Of a stretch of DNA of 64,000 nucleotides, positions 25,831 to 36,900 are shown in pieces. Source of the DNA: Mytilus edulis (lineage: Eukaryota > Mollusca > Bivalvia > Mytilida > Mytilidae). The stretch lies in the NCBI RefSeq assembly GCF_963676685.1, contig NC_092345.1, forward strand, positions 84,633,592 to 84,697,591, written 5' to 3'. Within the stretch, counting starts at the first letter, position 1, and each line of letters starts with the position of its first letter. The notes beneath the pieces were generated by a model. It was not told where the DNA came from, did not search any database, and saw only the letters and a list, made by a program, of their open reading frames with translations. Position numbers and translations under genes: made by a program.

Positions 25831-26859
25831 AAAAAATAAGAACTTGGTTTGTTGCAAAAATCACCAAGAGTCTAGAAAAGTTGTAAATATATTCAGAAGA
25901 GGCCATCAAATACATGAAACTTCATAAAGATAGACCATGTAAAAACTAGGGAAATCACATAAATCAAACAAAAAAAAACTTTCTTCAATCCACAAGAATT
26001 AACTATTTAATATAAAAGAATCCACAGTAAATTTTAAAAGCTAACCAAAATCACGACTCCTGATCTGGAACAGACAAGTGTCCTCCATGAAATCTTACCC
26101 CTTTAAATAGTTCTATGGAAAATAAAAAAGGTGCATTAAAATGTTCAGAAAATAGAAAATAACAAAAAATATGAACAAGCAAAACGATAATACCTTTTCA
26201 AAGAATGTTTACATTTACAGAAAAAAGCTCAACATACTATAAATACTACTGAAAATATATCTGATCATGCCATCCTACACTAATATCTGTGACTGTGTTT
26301 CTGAGCAGCATCATTGGTGTTAACTAAAAATACTGCTCAATTATTCAACAACAGTATGGTTATAACCCTTTATCAGTGAATCTATCAAATCAGAATGAAA
26401 GCATTAAGGACAATTCTTTTTCTTATTTGCTCTCTTGTATGAGACACTACTAATTACTTAATTCCAGGTGGTAAAATAAAAAAAAACAAATCCTCAATAA
26501 ATAAAATATTAAAAAAGCTTTTTAAATAATGTGACTGGTACAAGGTAAAATTTCATTCAATTTGGTTCATCTGTTCACTCTTTTATATCTAGGAACACCA
26601 AAACTAACTATTTTTTAGCAAAAAAAGGACCACATCTTCAGAACTCTTTATTCAAAATCAGCCAAAAATACACATAACCTATATTTTGTGGTCAGCAGTA
26701 CTTCAATTAAATATCAATCTATTTAGATCAGTGGTACTTTCTTAGTCACCCAGAAACCAGAAAATGAACTATGTTTTATAAATTAAAAGAGTCATCATAA
26801 CACATTAACCCTTAAAGCATAATAAAATAAATAGGAAATTTGTCCATGGGACACAGATG

Positions 26860-27440
26860 ATGCCCTCGCCTGCAAATAGCATTATAAAGGGCATAACTCA
26901 TGAACGGTAAAAGTGAAGTTACTCAAGTTCGTATCTGATTTGAGTTTTGTGGTAATAAGCATTGTGTATAAGTTTCATAACATTTGGTTTAGGCAAACTT
27001 AAGTAAGAGAACAAAACGAAATATTCAGCATTTTTTACATTTGTAAAGGCAACTATAGAATGATAAAAGTTATCCCACCAAAATTCAATCATAATCTGTG
27101 CTTTGTGGTAATAAATCACTATATAAAAATATTCATAACATTTGGTCAAGGGAAACTCAAGTTAGAGAATGAAAACGAAAACCTCAGCAATTTGTTCATG
27201 TGTAAAGGGGCATACCTCTAGAATGGTAATAGAGACACCACCAAATTTCAAACTTGATCTGTGTTTTGTGGTACAAAATGTAACAAGCATTGTGTACGAG
27301 TTCCATAACATCTGGTTGAGGCAAACTAAAGTTAGCAAATGAAAACTAGTAAAGAAATGGACAGACAGACAGATGGACAAACATACTGAAGGACAAGGGT
27401 AAAATTTAAGGGCATAAAAATCACAACTCAAATTAACCAT
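26860..27440 (+). repeat. Tandem array of gggcataactc units (about 150-160 bp)
   Basis: Successive units contain a gggcataactcatgaacgg-like start, then a (t/c)tgtgtt(t)tgtggtaataa core and cataacatttggtt. Three units are followed by acagacagacagatggacaa and agggcataaaaat. A related copy is at 37590-37855. Confidence 0.8.
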
Positions 27441-27714
27441 CCAAAACATTCGACCAAGTATGAATAAACTGGTCAGATGATTTTCCTTGAATCATTCATA
27501 CTAGCAGACCAACTAACATTTAGTTTGACAGATGGACAATAGTATACCATTATACATGTTATACATAAATCATTGCATGGCCTATAAATATGACTACTGA
27601 AATCATATAAAATACTGAAAATATCTTAATTAAGCCTCAGCATTTGCTGTAAGTTCAAGTACATGACTAACTTGGGTATCTCATTGGCCTCAAAAATTAT
27701 TTAAAACTTAATTA

Positions 27715-27720
27715 TTTATT
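27715..27720 (-). terminator. Putative polyadenylation signal of OXNAD1
   Basis: tttatt on the + strand (AATAAA on the coding strand), 44 bases beyond the OXNAD1 stop codon. Position and sequence fit, but no transcript evidence is available. Confidence 0.5.
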
Positions 27721-27763
27721 CATATATTATGTAAAAGCAAAAATCATGTATATAAATTGACAT

Positions 27764-27948
27764 TTATGATGTTTCAGCAGAAGTCCACCACTGTTCATAT
27801 AGTATCGTATTTTTGTCTAATCCTTGCTCTATCAAAAGTTTTTCCATGTCTGTAATCATTGGTGGTGGTCCACATATATAAGTTTTTGTCTGATGTTCTT
27901 TCAACCAATTAAATGATTCTTTTATATCTTCTTTACAAATTCTTCCAG
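27764..27948 (-). CDS. OXNAD1: OXNAD1 exon 7, C-terminal CGPPPM motif
   Basis: After aacattttcag, ending at TAA (27764-27766). Encodes [20 protein letters not shown], then [11 protein letters not shown] and the end [17 protein letters not shown] is the nicotinamide-side motif of the superfamily. Confidence 0.95.
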
Positions 27949-30900
27949 CTGAAAATGTTTTCAGAGTGTAAATTTTAAAGCATTATCACCTACAATAAAT
28001 TAATGTGGTGCATATACCGTTATATCAGAAATTATTGCAGTTTTTTATTATTGAGAAAAATGCAACAGGGTTAGAATCGCAACAGTTTATATGATTGTAA
28101 CAGGATTTTTATCAAAATCGCAAAGAGTAAAATCACATTTTAGTCTAAAATGGCAAAATTGTAATAATAAATGCACACAATAATTTCTGAATTTACACTA
28201 GTTAGATGTAAATACCTATATTCAATCTTATTTTACAGTAAGGAAATAAGAAGTGATAGAACACATGCTCTTTAATTTGTATATTTTATTGCAGAGTCAT
28301 AATTTACAAATTTTTACAAACATACAGCGAAAGGGGAAATAATTGATAGAAGTAATCAAACTACTGGTTGAATTTGTAAATATGTTTTGAGTAAAATAAT
28401 GTACATGTATTGGTTGACTTTTATAATAGTGAAGTAAAATAACTGACATCAAGTTTACTGAACTAAATAGTAAATGAAGTCTAAACCGTCCGTATACTGT
28501 ATTATTAAAAACCAGCTCATAAGTCTGCCAGTAAAACTTACCCTTTAAACCATTACTAGATTCTGCCTGAGTCACAAAAAATTTACATTTGATCTCATCA
28601 TTTGCAGATACTATCTTTTCTATCTCATTCTACAATAAATAGGAAAAGAAAAAAATTCCAATGTTCTATAAAGGAAACAATTGAAGACTTAAATCAAAAT
28701 TTGACCCCCAAAAAATACTGTGCAATTATACTAGTACAATGTATATAGTTAAATATAAGTAAAATATAGTTTTTGTAATTTTCACTACAAGAGGCAAATT
28801 TTTGTTCTTCCCTTGCTGGGATTCAAACTCATGCTATTTGGATATCGAGACACGAGGATGAAACTGCTTGCAGATATGCAAAATATTAATCGTAAAGGAT
28901 CGTATGATACAGTCACAGAAATAATTATTTGATAAGTAGGATATATAATTAATTCTTAGTCTATATTTACTTTCCTAGACTAGTTACTTAGTTTTTTATA
29001 CTCAAGGTTTGATTTGATTGTCCTCAGTTCTTCAATTGTCAAAAATGTCCTTGCCTTCCTGTGACCTAACAAAAAAAGTGCCCATGTCTGATGACACCTC
29101 ACAAAAAGAGTACATTTTCTAAAAGGTTTTTAAAGTTTGAATACAAATCTTGTAAATCATAATAGAAATAGACTGGACCAAAGCATCTTCTACTATACTA
29201 CTGGTATAAACAATTAAATTTTGTATATTTTAATGAAAGGTGAATTAATCAACAAAATTTAATCATTTGCGTACGATACCTTACAAATAAGTTCCTCTTG
29301 TTTAGCTGCACTGTACAACAATAAAACTTTCTGTGGTATTAATTTGTCGTCTTCAAGGTTTCCTTTTTCCTTTAAGGTTATTAAATCTCTGACATGGTAC
29401 AATATACTTAATAGAGGGTTGATACCAATGCCACCAGCTATCAGCAAGAGATCATGGGGTGGCTCTGACACACTAGGGTCATAGTAAATATCTCCACCAA
29501 CTCTTAAATATACTTTGGTACCTTCATTACACTGAAATAAATACAAAGTAGAATATAAACTAATTCACAAAAAGTGATTTTCCTGTCACAATCAATCATT
29601 ATAAAATATTGGCAAGTATCTGAAGAAAAATTGATGTTTTAATACCCAAAGGAAAGTCCATGTTACTAAATAATAACTGAATACCAGTGTGTTAAAATAC
29701 TCAACTTCGTTAAGGGAGCTGCAAAATTTAGGTAGTATGATGACTATGATCCCATAAGCGAAAATCTACAGACTCATTCTTAATAATCTTGTAGAAATTA
29801 TAGTTTATAAGTTCAAGACATTCTGGAGTATTTGTACAATATGTATTTCCCTATTTTAACAATTAAAGTAAAACAAGTGTGCACACATTGACATGCCTTG
29901 CCTGCTTTTCTGACCATGATTGATTTAATGTTCAAAGTCTTAAAATGTATCACATAAACAACATTATCAATGATCAATGACAATATTTATCAGTCAGATA
30001 AACCCTAACAGACATACATGTTCACAACCATTTCATACACCAAATACAACTGACTCTTTGCTTAAAGTATCAAAGAAACAAACCAAACTGTGAAAACTTA
30101 ACATTGACTGATGAACCATGGATTTAGTTCAAGGTCAGATGACATGTATGCCTTTCAATCAATAATTCCTTGCACCAACTATATTTAACCTATTGCTTAT
30201 AGTATCTAAGAAACAGACTTTACAAGGAAAACTTAACATTGTCCAATGAACCATGGAAATGGGGTTGTAAAGGTTAGATGAACTGTACCAGACACACATA
30301 TGAAACTTATAGTCATTCCATGCACCAAATAAAGTTGACCTAGTACTATGAGTATCTGAGAAGAGGACAAAACTAAACATTGACAAATGAAACCATGAAA
30401 AATAGTTCAAGGACAAATGATACCTGCCAAACAGAGATCAATTGCAGTTTATTCAAAATTCTGACCAAATTGCAATTTGTTTTATCAAATAGTTTGGTTT
30501 GATTAAACAAATTGCAGTATTGTCAGAATTTTGAATAAACTGCAATACGTGGTGAGCAACACTTACAATCAAGTCACAGTAAAGATGTTTATTTTTTTTA
30601 GATTAACGTCCCATAACTCAGAACTGAAAAATGAGAAAATAAGTAAATACAAGAGGCTGTCACAACGACAGCAAACCGGATTTATTAACATTTATTTGTG
30701 TCCTGCCAATATCACAAGAACCATAACTGATGAACAGTGAAAGTGAAAATTGTCAATATCAAATTTGACCTCCATTATGTCATCAGAATCAACATATTAA
30801 AATTTGATTAGCTTTGGTTGAACAGTTCATGAGTAAATGCACGGACACGACTGGAAAAGCTATTTTTCAATCTTTCAAGAACCATAACTCCTGAACAGTA

Positions 30901-33900
30901 AAAGTCAAAATCGTAATTAATGAGCTTGACCTCCATTTTGTCATCAGTAACAACACAATAAAATTTGGTAAGCTTTGGTTAAACAGTTCATGTGTAAATG
31001 CATGGACACGACAGGAAATGCCATTTTTCAATCTTTCAAGAACCATAACTCCTGAACGGTAAAAGTCAAAATTGTCATTATTGAACTTGACCTTCATTTT
31101 GTTGTTAGTAACAACATATTAAAATTTTAAAAGCTTTGGTTGAACGGTTCATGAGTAAATGCACGCACAACATTTGGTTGCCGCCCGCCCGCCGTACATC
31201 CCCAAATCAATAACCGACATTTTTGTCACAAAAATCCGGTTAAAAATGCTCCACAGGGCGCAGCTTCATTCGACCACAGAGGTCGAACCCTGAACAGTTA
31301 GGCAAGTATGGATTAAATAGTTGACACAGAATGAATGTGGTCTAAGAACTTAAAAAAAAATAATTTATGGTCCAATATCCAAAATCTAAATACATGGTTA
31401 GACTCAGCATATCAAAGAACCCCAAGATTTCAATTTTAGATGAAATCATACAAAGTTCAATTTTGGACCCTTTAGACCTCAATGTGGACCAATTTGATAA
31501 CGGGGCCCAAACATCAAAAATCTAAATACATGGTTAGATTTAGCATATCAAAGAACCCCATATATTCAATTTTTGTTGAAATCAAACAAAGTTTAATTTG
31601 GACCCCAATTCTGACCAACTTGAAAACTGGGCCCATACCCGGTAATCAAAAATCTAAGTACATGTTCAGATTCAGCATATCAAAGAACCCCAAGAATTCA
31701 TTTTTTGTTAAAATCAAACAAAGTTTAATTTTGGATCCTTTGGAGATCTAAATTTGTAGACTAATTTGAAAACAGGACCAAAAATTAAGAATCTAAATAC
31801 ACAGTAAGATTCGGCATATATCAAAGAACCCCAATAATTCAATTTTTGATGAAATCAAAAACAGTTTAATTTTGGACCCTTTTGGCCCCCTAATTCCTAA
31901 ACTGTTGGGACCAATACTCCCAAAAATCAATCCCAACCTTCCTTTGGTGGTCATAAACCTTGTGTTTTAATTTGGTTAAGTTTATATTTACTTATACTAA
32001 AGTTATTGTGCGAAAACCAAGAAAAATGCTTATTTGGACCCTTTTTTGGCCCCTAATTCCTAAACTGTTGGGACCAAACCTCCCAAATCAATCCCAACCT
32101 TCCTTTTGTGGTCATAAACCTTGTGTTTAAATTTCATAGATTTCTATTTACTTATCCTAAAGTTATTGTGTGAAAACCAAAATGTCTTCTGACGATGACG
32201 ACGGCAACAACAACGATGGTGAAGTGATACCAATATACGATTGCTAAAAAAATGTTTGCAGTCGTATAGAAATATACAGACTCTCAGACCGTAAAACTTT
32301 CTTTGTTGATGGGTGTTTAAAAATCAACTTACAGCTAATTTCATGTATTCATCAAAACAATAAATAGAAATAGGAATTATAATAAAGACTGCATTCAGAT
32401 CATGTTAAAATGTGGAATCACACTGTTCTTATCACACTCCAAAAATCTATTAAACATTTGCAACAATCAGCTGCTTTTCTAATATAAATAAATACACTTA
32501 TAAGTGCAAAACATTGTGACAAGGTTTGTTTCTCTGCAAGATACAATGTTAAATTGTAAGTTTGTGATTACCTTTGAATGTACCCATAATGCTGGTGGAT
32601 GTGTACTGTATTTTACAGCTAAATCAATAGTGCCCTCTCTCTGTAACTGTTCTGGTGATGAATACATAGAAAAACCACCAACAATGTCAACTTCAGGCAT
32701 AAACATATCAACCCTGTAGTTAAAATAAAAATTGTGCATCTGATTTCATCATTAACAAATGATTTTCTGCTCACATATAAATGTACCGTACACAAGTTAT
32801 ATGGATTTTGAAGTTAATTAAGCATATATAGCATATACATTGTATAAACTTCATTAGATATTTAAAGTCAGGGTTCATATAAACGTATAAATCAATGAAA
32901 ATTGCAATTGAATCCACAGAACGTAATAGAGGTAAAAAATCCATCAATTTTTCATCAGTTCTCAGCTAAATGAACAAGATACCAAAAATAGATAGTCAAA
33001 TCATAGGTCGAACAAACAATGCTATGCCATTTTAGAATGGGGAATACTTGTTTATAGGGTAGAAAAAGTTAAATGAAATAAAAATGGAAAATGGTTCATT
33101 GATGATGATCTAAGCTTTACTGCTTTGGTTTTGTTATTATTGAGTCTATGTATGGTATTTAAGTCAGGGCTGGCTCAAATGTTTTTTGGAAGCCCTGATT
33201 TAAGATGCAGAAAATTTTCTAATATTTATCATATACTAAGCATTGATATGATAGCTTTTGCATATGTGTAATGAGCGGAAGTACACAAGCCATAATTTCC
33301 CACCCGGGCTGATAACCCATATCAGGTGCATCTCGTGCACAAAACCCATAATAGTGCCTCTCGTGCAAGTAACTTCCGGTGTTTCCGGTATCGGTTGTTT
33401 AATTTTCCATTGTGACGTCATATATTTTTTATGACGACGTCAAAATTTACAGGAACGTTTGTGGGGACAGTTTAGTACTTGCTAACAAATGCCATTGACA
33501 ATTGTGAATCATTTTATAGTACAACAAACATGGAGTAATAATAATCATAAAACTCTTCCAAATTTTCAATGTTTCAAAATGCCTCTATAGGAAATGTTAC
33601 CATACATATATATGGATAATGGAGGTAGTGATGCTGTTGTTGGACAAGTTTAGTTTATTTGATTCATAATTTAACTTCTTTAAATAGTTTTTGACTGTTT
33701 TAGTCATTGCATTTGTTTATTTGCCTTACACAAAACTATTGTCGGAAGTATATGATAAAGCGATTAATACGTATGGCCTTTTCCATATCAGCCTGGGTAT
33801 CATCCCTCGACCCATATCAGCACCTCGACTCTGTCTCGGGCTGATATGGGGGTCTCGGGATGATACCCAGGCTGATATGGAAAAGGCCATATATTAATCT

Positions 33901-36900
33901 CTATATAATACATGTATAAAGGAATCAACTATAAAATCCACAGTAAATGCAAAACAAATTAAAATTTGATATTTCATGCAATTATCAAAAGCGAAAAGAG
34001 TTAAAATAATATATCATTCTCATATAAACCAAATTCCAATAATTTAGAGTTGATGGTGTGATAAAGACACTTGTCTAATCTTGCCTTTTTCCTTCTTTGT
34101 GTCATTTATGATTTATTTTTTATTGGTTGCTGTCTCAAAAACGTAAACCAATGGTCTCTTTTATTTCATTTTAAACCTTACCACTGTCCTGCCTTGAAAG
34201 TTAGCCTTTCATCATGAATTTTTAACCGCAGACTTTTTACTGTTGTCGACTCCTGTCTTAATCCTATGACTGTTGCCAAGGAGGTTATCTGCAAAGAACA
34301 ATAATAATTTTCAGACTAATCTTCAATCAATGGTCTACAAATTATATGCAGTTTGTAATCTATTACAGTTTTTTCAAATGTATTACTTTATTATCAAAAA
34401 CTGGAAAAAATACAATTACATCCATTTTTAAATTTGTTGTCTCTCTTGGCATTTAAATTTTTCAAATATTGTAACAGGATTCTGCTTTTTGTTGAATGCC
34501 ATGCAGTAATTTGTAGATTGAAATATTATATTCTGGTATTTATGGTTAGTGTGTGTTAAAATGAAATGTATTATGTCACATCTCATTTTTTATCTTGAAA
34601 TTCAATGCATAAAAATCTGATAAAAAATAGAAACTACAAATAAGAGTATGACAAGAATAAAATAAAACTATACTTCTTTTTGTGCCATTAAAGGATCATT
34701 AAATTGAAATTTATTGCAGTTATTTAATTAAAGGAAATGCATGAAAATATAATACATATAATATAAATTGGTTGCAGCATTACTTTAATTGCATTATATA
34801 TTTTATATATATTATAATTTTACAGTCATCATTAAGAACTAATGAGCACAAAATGTCAAATTCCAAATGGAACATATATATGCTGATAAGAAAACACTAA
34901 GTTATACACAAAAGATGCCTATAAAATCTGCCTTGTCATTTCAGGGTTAACTTTTGTGTCCACAAGCCTGAAGCACAAATTTTTTGAAAATTTTAGTTGG
35001 ATTCTGTTGGCTTGAAGAAAGGAATTTTACAAGTCTGAAAGCAATTTCACAAGCCACTGCTGTAGGAATTGTGGTTAAGTGTGAAGACTGCATTTGATTG
35101 ATTATAGAACAGAAGTTACATTATTTCTTCCACTTTCTGCAGTTCTCTCCAAATGATTGCTCCCATCTGTCATTTTTCTTCCAAAATTTCTGGAAAAAAA
35201 TATTAGTGAATAATAATTACCTTTTTTGCTCATTTGATTGGGCCTTTCTAAATAATCTATCTATTGAATGTTAATAAACAGCTTAAATAGTTAAGGTATT
35301 TCCCATCCAATATTTTATGGTAATATTCTTTACAAAGCACAAAAATATTAGTATTCACCTTAAAAGTTAACCAAACCTTTGAACAGACTTATTCAGAATG
35401 GATATAGTTACAATACTGTTGTCAGCTCATTAAGGATTGAATATTTTGGTATTAATATTGATTCACTCATAGGGTCTTTGCATCGGAAATAAACATGTTT
35501 ATTCTAAAACCAGTTGTTGGCATGATACAGGTCATGTTCTTCTTGTATATTTTATGATGGTATGATACTAAACCCCTAATGGGATGGATTGTACTTGATT
35601 TTCATATGATGAAGACATAATCTTTGAATCAGTTTAAATGAGGTCTGGAGCTGACATGTGAGTAACTGCTAGTAGTCCGTTAATTAATGGATTCATTGTC
35701 ATTTTGCTGAAGTTTCTTTTGTTACCTATTTTGACATCAGACTCAGACTTCTTTTAAACTGAGCTTTACTGTGCATATTGCTATATGTTTCTTAATTCTA
35801 CATTGGCTAGAGGTATAGGGGAGGGTTAAAATATCACAAAACATGTTTAACCCCATTTTTTACCTCTGGCCTTTGTAAGTCTAGTATGTTTTTTTAATTT
35901 AAGTTCATTTTTATATTTTGGAGTTTAGTGTGACGCAGGGGTCGAAATTAGCACTGGTCCGGTGGTCTGAGACCAGTAGAATTTGCGTTAGACCAGTAGA
36001 TTTTGTCAGCTGGTGGTCTGGCGGACCAGTAGAAATTTGTCGTTTAAAGAAATCAATTACACTGTAATTGATCAAGTTAATTAATAACTCGGGTGAGTAT
36101 CTTTCACAACAACACAAAATGTGGAAATTTTTGGAAGGACAAGAAAAATAATATTTTTGACAATCTTGAAAATGTAAAAGACAGCATGAATATAAAAGTA
36201 AACATCTATCATTTATATAATTTAGTGTTTGTCAAATGAATGTCATTTTTGCAGGACCAGTAGATTTGGAGCCGAAACCAGTAGATTTTCAGTCCACTGG
36301 TCCGGCTGGCCAGTACGCTAGAAAACTCAAATTTGACCCCCTTGTGACGTCCACTGAGCTATTACACAATTTCCTTAGGGGCCAGCTGAAAACCAACTCT
36401 GGGTGCGAGATTTTCTCACTGTGTTGAAGACCTATTGATGGCCTTCGGCTGTTGTCTGCTCTTTGGGCGGATTGTTGTCACTTTGACATATTCCCCATTT
36501 CAAATCTCGATTTCATAAATACTGACCAGAGACACTTTATAAATTACAGATTTACAATAATAAATGGAGAATGTGTGGACACAAATGATGCCCTCGCTTG
36601 CATACAACATTATAAAGGGACATAACTCAAGAACAATAAAAGTGACCCTACCCAAGTTTGTACTTGATCTGAGTTCTGTGGTATAAGTACGACGGGACAT
36701 GTTAACCCCCCCCCCCTTTTCCTTTTTTTTTAACAAAAAAAGTAAAAATCACTAAAATAAAATTTTGAATCAAAAAGTATACAGATCTTTAGATTAACAT
36801 AACAAAGAAGTGTGTAATGTTTTAAGCAATAATCATAAATTGTTTTTGAGATACGGCACGACATGTAAAAAAACTCCTCCCCCTTTTTTACAAAATACTC

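Larger units (their letters stand above)
20481..26859. other. Intergenic region between convergent RBMS and OXNAD1
   Basis: About 6.4 kb with no credible gene. It contains a poly-T tract (about 22210-22230), two small tandem duplications (22357, 23108), a repeat tail with (caat)n at about 25168-25258, and a mussel dispersed repeat at about 25430-25830. Open frames are short and AT-driven. Confidence 0.65.

Noticed and set aside
32504-32719. 71-codon plus-strand frame over OXNAD1 exon 4
   Set aside because: Antisense shadow of the conserved exon; no independent signal.
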